Positions 1-13,050 of a stretch of DNA of 64,000 nt are shown here, piece by piece; position 1 is the stretch's first letter, and each line of letters begins with the position of its first letter. The stretch comes from Anthonomus grandis grandis (Eukaryota > Arthropoda > Insecta > Coleoptera > Curculionidae), in assembly GCF_022605725.1 (NCBI RefSeq), contig NC_065567.1, positions 27,073,127 through 27,137,126 on the forward strand, given 5' to 3'. The position numbers and the translations under genes are program-made. The notes beneath the pieces are model-generated. The model ran no database searches. It was not told the origin of the DNA and saw nothing but the letters and a program-made list of their open reading frames with translations.

Positions 1-1288
1 ATAAAATATATATCCATTCCAACCCATTCGGTTGACAACGCCAACCATTAATCAACTAGAAATCCATCAATAATAAAACAACGTGGCGTCGCTTCCAAGA
101 AAGCTGCTGCTATATAAAATAATATTAATTCTTTTCAATTGACTTTTAGTTTGGTAAATGATAAATTATAGGTTCGGTCGTTAACGGCGGCCATTAATCA
201 ATGTCGCCAGAGGTAATTTCAAACAAAGGCAACATGTCGTCAGCACATTATCTTTAGTCGTCCGTAAGGTAATGAAACGCTTCTATTCTTGTTTAATAAA
301 ATATGAATCAACCGTTTTTCACTCATTTGATGGAACGTTTTTGTTAGAAAAATTACAACTTCATGATGTCGAAAATATTATTTATATAATTTTTCCGCTT
401 TTCCAAAACATGTTCGATCATAATGTATATTTGAAATATTTTATTAATTTAGAGATTTTTCGATAAGAGTAATAAGAAGTGGGTAGGTTGAAACAAGGTC
501 ATTACAAACAAACACTTAACACAATACATTAGACCATTTTCTATTTATCGACGTTATTATTCTCAATACCCGGTAATATTTTCTTACTAGCATATAGTTA
601 TTGCAATTACTAGGTAATAAATCAATATGTTTTTTAGGTTAATACTAATAAATTATGAACAGCTTGTAACTATAAAGGTTAGAAAAAAAAATGATGAAGT
701 GCCTTATCACTGTAATACACAATCCCAAAAAAATCTTCATTTTGTTTGTTCAATCATTAAATAATCATCAGCGTAACATTAACAAATAAAAAAAAATGAA
801 TGTGTGCGTAATGTTTCCCGGGCGGTAATTGCTCAAACAAAACTGGCGAAGCATCTTTTTCTGCCACACTAATTAACACAATTATACACGTAATAAATCT
901 CTGTCAGATTTTACTTAATCTCCTTCGCATATATCATGCTTACTTGGCATGCATTTCTTAACTTATTTATTTATTTCATAGCTCATTTGTGGCGGGAAAA
1001 TGTCGCAATTGAAATCGGCACGCTGATTATTTATGAGAAATTTATATTTCGTGTTTTACGTGTCATTTGTAAACTGATACTGTCAAGTCTTTATTAGGAA
1101 CGCCTTAGAATTAGATACACGGATCGATTATTGGAGTGCTTGTGTTTCCACTCGTTCAAAATTACAACCATCTAAAAATAATATTTATAAACTTTTCTTG
1201 ATGAAGCTAGGACCCCTTTTTTACCACTACATTTTTTCATAAAACTTCTTTCTTAAATATTATATTAAATTGACTTATTGTTTTTTAG
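1..1288 (+). other. Intron (3' part) of the noc/elbow-like gene
   Basis: AT-rich sequence with no credible coding exon. It ends in a pyrimidine-rich tract and an AG acceptor at 1287-1288, immediately before an open reading frame starting with the conserved LDAKKSPLALLAQ motif. NET-family proteins carry residues before this motif, so the first coding exon should lie to the left of the window and this stretch is read as intron. That it is intron rather than 5' flank is inferred. Confidence 0.6.
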
Positions 1289-2509
1289 CTGGACGCCAAA
1301 AAAAGCCCGCTCGCCCTTCTTGCCCAAACCTGTTCCCAAATCGGAGCCGACAGTCCCAACTCTAAGCTCCTCCAAAGTGCGGACAAATCTTCAAAAAAAT
1401 CAGACCCGAGCAAAGACAAGGACAAATCCAGCAGCGCTCCCTCCAATTATAACATTAAAAATCATTTGGACTCTACCAGAGAAAAGAGTCGCAGTCCAGA
1501 TGAGCGATCCTCGAGCACCGCCTCAGCGAACAGAGTCCGAACCCCGAGCAGTACCGGATCCTCCCTAAAAGGGGCTCAAGTCAACGGCAGATGTAATAGC
1601 AATCAAAGTGCCACCAGCGCAAGAGAGAGTCCGATGGATCGTAAAACTCCTGCAGAAGATAGTAACAGGTCGTCAAAAAGTCCCGAAAAGGCTTCGGAGG
1701 GTAGTAATAGCCCACAAACTCCGTCTGGTAGCAAGACTGCTTTCACCCCTAACATACTAACAAGCTCCTCAGATCCCGCGATTAAGGATTTGCCCCTTGG
1801 AACGTTTAAACCAGGCATGCCTCCTGTAAGTTCAGCCTTTTTAACGACTTCGAGCTATCCGGGCTTCCCTCCGGGACTCCCAATGGACTTGATGACTTCG
1901 AGCCTAATCTCACGCACTAGTGCACTAAGTCCCTATTTTTCTTATGGTAGGTTGAAGACACAAGATTCTCTGTCAGCTTGCAGAGATCCTTATTGTACAG
2001 GGTGCAGTATGAGCTCTCATTTACTAGGAGCTCAAAAGCCTCCATGCCCGGCAGGCTGCACTCAATGCGATCATGCCAAAGTACCAACATCTTTACCATC
2101 TGGTTACAGTCATGCAGCAGCTGCGTATGCACATGCTCAATTGGCTGCTCTAGCTGCAGCTAGTCACTTGCCATATGTATGTAATTGGATCTCAGGAGAT
2201 GCTGCTTATTGCGGCAAGCGATTCTCTAGCTCAGAAGAGCTTTTGGCTCATCTAAGAACTCATACTAGTGCAACAAGTGAGGCTAGTGCATTGTTAGGAC
2301 CTCCAACTCATCCTCTTCTACACCGAACTTATCCAACGCCTCCCTTGTCACCCCTAGCAACGGCTAGGTATCATCCTTATAGCAAACCTCCCTTATTGCC
2401 TCCGTCTTTAAGTGGTTTTCCAATAGGACATCCTGCCTTGCCTCCTTACTTGAACCCTTACTCTATTTATGGACCAAGGTTAGGATCTACGCCAGGGATG
2501 CACCCCTAA
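1289..2509 (+). CDS. noc: Noc/Elbow-type (NET family) zinc-finger repressor, last coding exon (5' partial)
   Basis: A single 407-codon open exon in phase 0 follows the acceptor at 1287-1288 and ends at TAA 2507-2509. It opens with LDAKKSPLALLAQTCSQIGA, the SP-like motif of NET proteins (fly Noc and Elbow, worm TLP-1, vertebrate ZNF703/ZNF503). A Ser/Lys-rich segment follows, then FKPG (1805-1816, at the place of the Groucho-binding FKPx motif), the Cys-rich CRDPYCTGC box, an Ala/His-rich tract, and one atypical zinc finger (2180-2263; Cys spacing 9, His spacing 3) ending HLRTHT. The C-terminus is Pro/Tyr/Leu-rich. Members act in the nucleus as Groucho-dependent repressors in tracheal, eye/ocellar and appendage patterning. 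The first exon is outside the window, so an internal ATG (1466) must not be taken as the start. Whether this is the noc or the elbow orthologue cannot be decided here; the symbol is tentative. Confidence 0.9.
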   Translation: MDAKKSPLALLAQTCSQIGADSPNSKLLQSADKSSKKSDPSKDKDKSSSAPSNYNIKNHLDSTREKSRSPDERSSSTASANRVRTPSSTGSSLKGAQVNGRCNSNQSATSARESPMDRKTPAEDSNRSSKSPEKASEGSNSPQTPSGSKTAFTPNILTSSSDPAIKDLPLGTFKPGMPPVSSAFLTTSSYPGFPPGLPMDLMTSSLISRTSALSPYFSYGRLKTQDSLSACRDPYCTGCSMSSHLLGAQKPPCPAGCTQCDHAKVPTSLPSGYSHAAAAYAHAQLAALAAASHLPYVCNWISGDAAYCGKRFSSSEELLAHLRTHTSATSEASALLGPPTHPLLHRTYPTPPLSPLATARYHPYSKPPLLPPSLSGFPIGHPALPPYLNPYSIYGPRLGSTPGMHP

Positions 2510-3640
2510 AAAAGATTTGAAAGTCAAACATAAGAAGCTGTGGTATTATTTTTGTAAATACGAGCCCGCTAGTCTTTTCTGTTATGTGTGAAAAATAATA
2601 TTGACGAATATTCCATATAGTATGAACGAGTTTTTTGCTAAACTCCCATTGATTTTTAAATAATTAAAAGCTTACTTTTATCAGTCATGTTGTTATTGTT
2701 TAAAATTAGACCTCCAAATTACTTGTAATGTTGGATATATTGAGTATGTCACACGATCCGTCGAAAACTGAGAGTAATAAATACATCTTTTTAAATACGC
2801 GATAAATTAGCATGGTATTAATGTTTTTTTTATACAGAAGAAACCAATAAGAAGTATTTACCACATAACAGGCAATGTTTTATAAATTTTAAGATGCATA
2901 ATATATAATTTGGTTCTAGAGGTTTTTTTGATAATCAAACAATTCTTGATGGTTTCCAGGCATATAGTATATGGTTAACATAATAATCTCACTTTTTGTC
3001 TGTGTGTTTGTCCTTTATTGGTATTGTAAATAATAATCATTATACTATATACGTTGCTGTACATTTATACTATTTTAAAAGTTGGTTGTGTGAATTGAGG
3101 TTTAATAAACAGTTTATCCTGTGTAGTTTACCATAACTTGTAAATAGTGGCCAAAGATAAATGGTAAAACATTCTGCTACCATTCGCGTACACTAAACAG
3201 GCTAATCTTGTTATAGGGAAATAGCCTTTAATTAGGCAAAAAGGACGTCGGGTGCTTCAATCTCGAATCGATTTTGTACAGATCTCATCTTAAATTTAAT
3301 GTGACAATTATTAAGTTATTTTGTTAAAAAATAAAATGTTATTTAACTCCACATTTCTTTAAATATATGTATCCTTTTACAGGCATGTATAAAAACGTAG
3401 AAATTTAATTAATATATGTAGTTCTTGTTCTGTTTAAATGAAATCAAACCATTGTTCTTTTTTATTGTTTAAATAAACAAATTATCTCTTTTTTCGTTAT
3501 TGTATATCATGAAACTAATAATATAGTTTCATCAAAAAAAATCTGTCGTACCATATCATTAATGTATACCTTATAATTATGTAAAAGTAAAAAATATATT
3601 TTTATTGTTACAAATAATTTTGTTGTATTTTTTAACCTTT
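2510..3640 (+). other. Probable 3' UTR and flank of the noc/elbow-like gene
   Basis: AT-rich non-coding sequence follows the stop codon directly. AATAAA polyadenylation signals occur at 2776-2781, 3104-3109 and 3330-3335, so the 3' UTR may be 0.3 to 0.9 kb long with alternative ends. Which site is used cannot be told from sequence. Confidence 0.45.
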
Positions 3641-6600
3641 CTTTATAATGCGTTCCAGTTGTTCACACGTTCAATTAATTACATTAGTCAAGTGAATGCG
3701 GTGTTTTAAATACTTCTGAAATAATAACTTTATCAGTTGCTCGTTGCTCATAAGATTTATATAACATTATTTTATTAAGTCGCAGCACTCGATTCATGTC
3801 AGGCACATAAATAAAATGTATTTTCAATGATCCTTTATCGCACGCTCACCCTGTCATCGTCCTCTTTCAACAAACACTTACTTCTTCTATAAGAACCTCA
3901 TCCACTATGTACACAAGGCATCAGACATCAAGGGAGAGAGCTGCCAGTGGCTAAGTAGTTATGGACTAATAGAAATGCCAACGAACAGATATAAATTACT
4001 TTAATGTATGGTAAACATTCATATATGTCGTATTCGCTGGCGTCATAAATATGTCAGCCGCGTTGTCAACTAAATGCCTATTAATGTGTTCTTGGGAAAT
4101 TTAAAACCGCGCCGCTTTAAATTTGCCTCCGTGTCACTCGTTACCTACAGTGGCGTAACATTTCATTTTAATTCAATTATTTCTCTTGTCAATAATTACA
4201 TAAAAATATTATTTAATTTAGAACAATTTTAAATCCTATTTAATCACTTCGTATAGGTTGATATACAACATGACTGGTGGCTTTCACAATTGCCAAGTAG
4301 GAATAAAAATTTGTGTGGAGAGCGTCCGGCTACTAGTTTTATATATTTCCATGATTTTCACTTTATAAATTATCATTTATATATATTATGTATCTGCCAT
4401 AGACAGAGAATCATAATGCAGATCACAATATTCTTTAATATTCCATTATATTTAATTCCTATTATATTTCTAAATGTCAACAATTTACAAGGAATATATT
4501 CGAATAAGGTCGTTTTAGTTTAAAAATGCAGGATTCTCACATGTTATTAAATAAAACAATACAATATTAATACAAGCAGGTTGAGCAAGAGTACAAGTAT
4601 TACAAGTTTCATTATTTATTCAACACCTCTGTGGGACCGGGTGTTGCATTAGCAACACATGTAAATGGCTCGATGTCACAGTTTGCTGCATTTTGCATTC
4701 AGACATGATGACGATTAGGTGGTCTTGACAAATGGTGACATACAGCCCCAACCAGTGGTATGATTATCCAGTAATTTATGCATCGTTTGTAGCTGACTTT
4801 ACGATTCAGAAGCGGAGAAGAAAAATTAATAATAATAAATCTGTAGTTTTAGTTTTTATGATCACGGATAGAGAAGGAATTTAATTCTTTAATTTTATAA
4901 TTAGGCCTTAAGTAAAATTCAAAGAAAAGAGTACTTTTCAAATTTGAATAAAAAAAGCTTACTTTCATAAACACATAAAAATGTTACCTCCACTATTAGG
5001 TTGCCCGTATTATTTAAGGATTTCGCACCGGTCAGTATGTTTGAAAATTACACTGTGTCACCCTACGATGTTCCGGACAAGTGATGATGATTTGTACGCA
5101 CCACAGAATCGGAAACAAAGGAAATCACCTGTCATACATGTCAAACTAATCGTTGGAGGGCGTCACTTGACTTCATGCTAAGTAGAGAGTGACCTTTTTT
5201 ACGAATTACATTAAGGCAAAATATTTTATATCTCTAAATTAATCTTTGAGAAGCAAAGACACCTTGCTGCTTGTGTGAATTAAACTACAGATAAGTATAA
5301 AATTTATTATAATTAGTTGACCCTTTAATCCATCTTCAATTGGAAAACATCCGATCAGGCATAGAGTAAGAGTCTGTTCGTTTTAGCTCTATGTGGCTCA
5401 TCGCTCCCTTTAGAGCCGTCAGTGACGACAGAGTGCTGATACACCTGAAATATATGGCTCTAATATCGAGTAGAGCGCCGCTAACTCACCCGCGAAAGCA
5501 CCGAGCACTCTCTTTTGGTTTATTTTCTACAACAACGGCGGCTTCTGGAAGAGTTACTGTTAGTTCGCAGTGTTCTTTATACTACCCTTGTAATTTAATG
5601 TCGGCATTACTAGAGATATTCCAAACTTTTAACAAAAAAAAAAAATAATCACTCTTGAAATATTCATGTCAAAAAGTTTTTAAATGATATTGAAAAAGAA
5701 AATAGGGTGTAAATATTAATAATTACAGCTAATAACCGCCCTAATGGAGCTATTAAGACACCAACAATTTGTTTCGTAATTGTTCGTGATGCATGTTAAA
5801 AATTCTTTTCAAATTATAGGTGTGGACATTTGTCTTCGTCGAACAACAGCTGCTGCTGGAAAAAGTAACAACGCGTGAGATAGTTTCTCCGTTTGACAAG
5901 AAGATTAACTGGGGGTTATATTTAGATATTAAATAGAAAAATGCCTCTAGCCTGAGAGCCATTAGTTTTCAGTGAATAGGGTTATTTCTTCTTAGGGTTA
6001 TCTTATTCCCTGGTTTTATTTTTCATCGCAGGTTGAAGTTGTGCATTCATGAAACGAGTAAATTTATATAGCGCAAAAGTTTATGTATGAAAACATTGAT
6101 GAAAATTTATCCCTTTTTTATTAATGTCAGTGTAAATTAGACCTGCACAAGGAGATTCCTTAAAATCATTTTTACATATTGTAACCCATTTTAAACTATA
6201 AGTAAGTAAGCTGGGTGTTATTTATTCTATAGTGTTGGTACAGTATATTATTCAACCAGATTGATTAATCATAAAAATTTGTCCGGGCTCGAGAACTAAT
6301 CTACTGAAACATCGTAAATGACTCTTTTTCGAGACTTTTGAAAATTTTGAATTTATCAAGTTGCTTATCGATGTGTATTTAGATGCTATCAAATGTTCAT
6401 TACTAGTATATATATAAAAAAATTAAATATTAATATTTTCCTAACCAAGAGTTACTTAGTAAAGAAAGCAATAAATAAATCTCTTTTAAAAATTATAAAC
6501 TCACAACCTTCACATGTTGCCAAAATTCCGACTTAATAAAAATTTGTCAACTAAATTGAAATTATCCAGAAACATATCAGCGTTGATCCCGGGAACAGAT

Positions 6601-9600
6601 GTAACGCATTTGAATGCTATAATTCAAGGCTTCGCCGGCACTTGAGAGTCCAAACTAATGATGGTGCCGTAATGAAGCGACGAGAAGATCTGTCCAAAAA
6701 TTCAAAATAGATTGCTCACTACGCTTTCTCAGCTGTTGAAATAAGTTTTTGAATATTCAGTTTATGCTTTTGCGAAACGACAATGTCAGTGGTGGCACGA
6801 AATATTTACGACGTGCATACAAAGGGCTCGTAAACCAGTAATAATTTAAATGTTTAATACAAAAATACATTGTTTTACAGCCTTATAACTAAACATGCAA
6901 CCTCAAACTCTCTATAAAATCAGCCATAAAAAAAGGAAATAATATCGCAATCCATGCCATGCAGTAACATAATATATCGTTTTTCGGCTTTCGCTTAGGA
7001 AAATAACTTTCAAACTGAGTTATGACATTGGCCATAATTTACTTATGTCGTAAACCCCATAAAGTAAACGCAGGGTTAACCTTTTCGCTTATATGGCTTA
7101 TGGTGCCAGTTGCAGGGACGTTGAAACGAATGTAAATCTGAATTATTGCCTTTGAGGCCTATGGGCGACAGGGTACCTTACCAACTAAAATTGTTCAAGT
7201 TTTAAACATAGGGGTCAATTTATTTCAATATTATTGGCGGACATGTTCAAATTCGTAATTCGTGAAAATACACACTTAATTACTATATTGACAAATAAAC
7301 ACGAATTACACACAATTACACTTAATAAACAAATAAACTAACGTCTATAACTAAATAAAATAATACAAGTACCGTCGCGAATAAAATAAAAGAACTAGTG
7401 ATCCGAAGCCGGTCTATCTATCATTAGTTCTCTCAAAGGATTGCCTTTTTCTTTTCATTCATGCTTCTCCAAGCATTCATTCCCGGCTTCGTTCCACTTC
7501 TCGATATCTCTTAAAAGATATTGAGTCATGTCCTTTTCACTCATAAAAATAATTAATGGATCGTTGTACCGCCGATCGTTGACAGTAACTTACCACCAAG
7601 CCTATTACTAATCAAAACAAATCCTTATCCTTACATATTTAGAAAAATACGTATAGCCGACATATATATAAATAATATTTGTCGGTGCATTCAAAATGAA
7701 GTTTTCTCGAGCCAGGCTTTTAAAATCAACTTTAAAAGCAGGATCAGTGGTCACGTCTTGAATTGCCTTCAGTAATTTTTCGGCCAGCTAAGCACCGATT
7801 TCGCAAAAGTGCCCTGCGGGGAAATCCACCGATTCCTGATTTTATTTCTCCTGCTCTCTGCAGTTTTTAAATTTGAACGGTATCGGCCAAATCTCACTCA
7901 GTGAGCTGTCGGAAGTCGTAAAAAATAATAAACGATCTTTAAGGAATATTCTTTTGCTGGTTAAACCCTCTATAATTTATATGCAAGTCAAGCTATTACC
8001 AACTTCCCCTCCGATCCATTTTCAACCGTAAGATCGGTGTGGCCCAACAAAAAGGATTAAAAAACACTCATTGATATTAAACAATCCTTATCGACACAAT
8101 CCAGAGATATCCAACAGTGAAAATAACCATGGCAGCCTTCATTAGTGCGTCTGAAGAACCCCTGGGGGCTCGAAACGTAGAGTTAGCAAATGAAACTAAT
8201 CAGTCCGCTGAAGCGTGTGTAATGCATACGGGGCTATTGTGGTGTGTGTGTACATATACTAGTATCTTTGTGGCTATATATGAAACGCTCGCTCTTTGAC
8301 TTTGTGAACATGCTGTAACAGACTTGGGTCTAAGGCCCATTCTCTGATCGGCCATGTAGCAAATTTCATTTTCAAAACAAGGATTTTACTGGCGAGTGCA
8401 CTTTAATTTAAATGGAATGGTGGTCAGATTAGGCTTAAGGTATTTTTTCCCAATAACATCTTTCCTGGTATGTATATACAGAAATAGATAGAGAGGCCCA
8501 ATAATAAATGATGGCAGTGCCATTTTCATTTATACTTCGATGCCGGTCGTTTCCAGAGATTTACGTCTGCCATTGGCATTAAAAGACGGCGAAAGTGCCT
8601 AATAAATTTCTGCAAATGTCCCCTGCGAAGGGCCGATATATTTGCCCTTTTTGGAACAAGTGTCGCGGTATATGCACTGATATTTATCATATTCCAGGAA
8701 ATGTTCGAATGTACAATGGCAGATTTTATATGTTTTATTTTATTTATTTTTCTTGGTAATTTTTCTTTTAAAAAAGATATTATATGGCCTGAGGTCGATT
8801 GAGAATAGAAAAATGATGAGCCAGTGCGCCTGAAGCATATCGTAACTTGGGCCACCGTTAAGTCCGTTTACGCAGTAAATCTTGTCTCCATTTACGACGT
8901 CGATTAATTCCGCGGTGCCCGGGCGATGCCGCTGTAAATTACGGTGGTTATTACCAGCTTTACTGCCTCGTCAATTATCAATTTAACTGCGATTTTATGC
9001 CGGATTTCACTTAGTTAACAGACGTTTTATGTCCGGCTACCGGACAGTTCGCGATTACGATTTTAACTTTATTGGTGTCTGATGCATAATGTGCTCTCTT
9101 GATATAAAAATAAAAAATATTTCAATTTGTCATGTCAAACATTTACAGGTACTATCGGTATGATTTATGTTTTTAAGTAGACTGTGAGAAATTGCCCCAA
9201 TATTTATAATAAAAATAAAAAGAAGGCAATCTTATATTTAATTGTACACAACCCACGGTAAAAAAAATATGCGTTGGGTGAGAAATCAGTTCTGCAATCG
9301 GCCGCGAGTCATAAGAGGCGGCATCGTTGCGAAAACTGACAGTAATATAATAAATGGCAGCCAGCGGCTTAGGCCATTATACAGCGTTCGCTCCGCACAT
9401 ATGATGTGTCACTTCTGGGCCATAAATTATCATGCTTGACAGGCCCGACGATCCCGACTCGGGATGATAAATAAAGATAGAGCGAGAGGTGGGACGAGTT
9501 AATGGAGTACCAGGACACTTTCAAAAGTTTTTTTCTATTCTATATTCTTGAAAAGGACCTACCTGCCATTGTAAAATCATATCGGGAAACTGCACATCCC

Positions 9601-12600
9601 TTTTAAACTGCAATTAAATTTTCATTAAATCTCTTTTATCGGAAATGTTTACTGTTACCCCTTTCACAGTTTTGCATATCTAATTGGCCCCTTTATCGGC
9701 CCCATTGTTTATATCAGCCGTTTAATTCTGGCTTTTTGGTTTTATATGACCGCCACCGGTCAAATAATGTTTTAATTTTACATGACAAGCTGTTTTAATG
9801 AGTGCAATAAATATTCCCGGAAAATATGGAAAGTGGACTGTAGACGTTATTTTTTTCGTTTTGGGGTGATGTGTATATGTGTGTGTCCTGTATTTGCGGT
9901 CATACATGCATATGTAAATGGTTATGAGGCCATGGATAATTGCGGTTTTATTTCTATATTGCGTGTTTTTCGATTCACTGTACACGCCTGAAATATTAAT
10001 TTCTCTTTATGCTTACATCGTATATAAAATATAAGTTTTGTCTATGAGTCCGGCCTATATTTAACTATTTTATCTGTGGCAATCTAGCGTTAACACTAAC
10101 ATTCTTTCAATATTACAATTTTTAAGAAATGTGCTATTTTTCGATGTTCCTTTTCCCAATAAAACCTGGGACCAAAATGGCAAAGTGCACTTTGGAGGTT
10201 TTCAAGTAAAAACCTCTTAGGGCCAAACTGTTACACTCAGGCTCTGTATAAATGTAAAGTTGTTACGCTCCAGGGAAATAGAGCCATAAAAGATGCTTCT
10301 TTGCCCATTGCCTTTTTTTATTACAACTACGAATTATAATTTCTCTTAAGGTGAATGATTATAACCAATTCGAAAGAAAACAAATGTTTCTTTTTCCAAC
10401 ACTAATTACACGGTGTATTCACTTATGTGTGAGTAATAAAGCCATTTCTTTAAGTTAAAACATGACAACACCGTCCATAACTAATTCCTTAGATAATTCC
10501 TTAGCCAATTACCATACATTAAAATATGGCGTTTAAGAGTCATAAACGTAATAAAGACTCTAGATAATTGTCCGCGTGCAAGAGCGGAGCGATGTTTTAA
10601 GCGATAATAGGTTCGGAACATGCACAGCCCTCTTTTTGCATTGTATTATCCACACCGCGAAATGAAACGTCTTATTTACTAACATTATATCGTTTGAGAG
10701 AACTTTATAAATTATAATACAGTAGTTTAATTACAAATTGCCCAAGATAGAATTCACTACTTTATAACGGAGTAAAATTCAATTATAATTCTGAGTTAGC
10801 GCTGTTTATTATCTTATTCGTATTTCCTTGATATACCTGTTTTTACGGTTAAATAAAACAAGTAGTAGATAATGCTCTAACCTTTATTATCATTACGCTC
10901 CAAGGTCTCAATCATGATATCGATTGTATTTCATTACATATATTACGGGTAACATTCTTCGTCCGTTATGAATGTAAAATCAGTTTTAAAGTATGTTTTA
11001 TTATCTGTCTAAGTTGCTCTAAGTCAATGGGTCTCTGCAATTGCAAATTCAATCAGTCATTCTCATCTTATAGTCAGACAAAGACTTGAACATCAACATG
11101 TTACATTCCAATATTTAGATATACAAGAATAAGATTTCTTTTTGCTTAACGACTAACCAGTGTATAATTTTTTAGGTAAATAGTAAGCGCTTCCCCAGAC
11201 GCTCCACTGTCGCTAAACAGTGAGCAGCTTAACAAATTAGCCAGAAGATATATATTTCTACTATAATCTCATATTTATTTTTGTCAATCAAGCCCCCCAG
11301 TCTTATCAGCCAACCCTCGAGGAATTGCGCATTCGTTCTTAATTGAATAGAGGCTTTCATACCTAATTCACCAAAATTTCAATATAAGACAGATCTCTTC
11401 TGCCTCACTCATTATCCTTTTTTCTGTATTTGAACCAATTATTAGAGAGCTTTAGCTATATACAGTTTATTATACATATATATAAAGGTATTTATTGATT
11501 ATAGCATCTATTGTCATACAGTATAAATTAAAAAAGTTTGGTTTTAAGAGGCAAACATATTGATTGGAACAGTCTAAAATCACTGTTACAAACGTAATAA
11601 CTTTTCTCGGCAAAAGTATAAGTATAGTTTTGCGAATTGAACAATTGTTTTATTCTGTAAGAGAGATTGGATAATTTACCTCACTTAAGCTTCTTTTAGA
11701 TTGTGTTCACCTTTTGTACCTTGATTAGAGCTTCCGAAGTACCCCTGATAATTACATTATTTGGATGTTTTCATAATCAACACTAAATACTGCTGTCGGA
11801 GATTCAGTTAAGGTGCATTTGCATTGTTTTTGTACGCTGCAGACTTGGGTTGGGAATAGGTTTTAATTAAGCATCGTATTATTGGTAGAATCTAACGAAT
11901 AGGTAGACACCGTTAGATTGGGTTTTAAAATATATTTTAATTTATTTTTTTCCGCTCGGTGAGCGATGATGCCGCTTTAAGACGTCGCTTTAAGCTTACC
12001 CTTTTCAATTTAGATTAACAGTTGTATTTTTTGATAACCCGAGGTTTCTTGGTCAAATTTGATCTTGAAAATTTCCTTCTCCTCCAAATCTTTACCACAT
12101 AAAGATGTTCTGGAAGTCCAAGTATAAAGCCTTTTTTTAAGGACCACGTGAGTCCACCAGTAATGGCATTTTAAAGATGGTATAATAAGAGGTACCATTG
12201 TATTGGGACTGTTTTGCCGGTTTAGTGTGCTTTTGTAGCGGTTTTACTTCGATTCCCCTAAACCCTTAGTTGGAAAAATGTAGGACTTGGATTTCACCAT
12301 CTAGATCTAGCTACAACAATCGCTAGTTTGGAGTCGAGAAAGCATAAAATAGCTGTGTGAATTGTGCCGCACGTGGCACGTGACCCACTAGTAGTATCAA
12401 ACACCAGTAACAAATTACCGCATCAGCAACTACCAACTTACAATTCTCGCAGGACAGCGCCAATGGTAACATTAACATAGGCTGTCACAGAAAGCTTTTG
12501 TAGCTTTCGTAACACTGTTAGGTTCAACCTTTTCACCCTCTAAATAAAATACTGCTATTGTTTTCTTTTTCTATTGCTTTTTATTGACAACCCTAGTAGA

Positions 12601-13050
12601 CCAATTGGGAGTGAAGATCGAGCGACATCTTGCTCAGCCTCATGCAGCGACTTACGAGTTTAACTTTAATTAGCATGCTAGCCATAAAAGCTTTTTTGTC
12701 TAAGTCGTAAGACATCTCGTCTTAATATGCATATTAAAATTGAAACTAAAAAGAAAATAATAATATAATAAAATAAGCTACATGAATGATTTTATCAATG
12801 TTAACAAACCGATAAGAGACACATTTTCAGATAATAACGTACAAATATGTTCCTCAAGGAAATTGACGCCATATATTAAAGTCGTAAATATAACAACAGT
12901 CGAGGCATACGACATAAAAGCGACACTTCTTCCGCAATTACACCGATTATCCGCCTGTTATGAATCTGAAAAAATATATTCGTGTTCTGTGATCGGCTGT
13001 AATCCGCAATAAATCAGTGTTTGGGTCATCGCATCGCCAACATCAAAAAT
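3641..13050. other. Gene desert, part 1 (no supported gene)
   Basis: No reading frame here has a recognisable domain or a consistent splice structure. The stretch alternates AT-rich DNA with less AT-rich blocks, notably about 7380-7580 (a coding relic, listed separately) and 8520-9070. Short CCATAAA motifs recur (for example 6924, 7057, 9420, 10284, 12682). Its position next to a NET transcription factor suggests cis-regulatory DNA, which is inference. Confidence 0.5.
7395..7589 (-). pseudogene. Unidentified decayed coding relic
   Basis: Read on the minus strand from 7589, 65 codons are open except for one internal TGA (7455-7457), ending at TAG 7395-7397. The first part reads like ordinary protein (DRRYNDPLIIFMSEKDMTQY, then LRDIEKWNEAGNECLEKHE). 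After the TGA the same frame continues as KGNPLRELMIDRPASDH before the stop. Balanced composition with many Glu, Lys, Asp and Trp residues is unlike the Phe/Ile/Tyr-rich translations of neighbouring AT-rich DNA. A TAA precedes the frame directly. I do not recognise the family. It could be a retropseudogene fragment, a mobile-element piece or chance. Confidence 0.3.

Noticed and set aside
1278..1568. 96-codon frame overlapping the start of the noc/elbow exon
   Set aside because: It is the other frame of the exon; the true frame is shown by LDAKKSPLALLAQ from 1289.
5391..5648. 85-codon frame in a balanced-composition stretch
   Set aside because: The low-similarity Ser/Arg-rich translation ends in poly-Lys from an A run; no evidence of a gene.
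8526..8855. 109-codon minus-strand frame, the longest in the gene desert
   Set aside because: No recognisable domain, no signal or splice context. The Arg-rich translation fits chance openness of a non-coding island.
12010..12198. 62-codon minus-strand frame with protein-like composition
   Set aside because: No family, no splice sites and no neighbouring exon. Kept only as a weak possibility.
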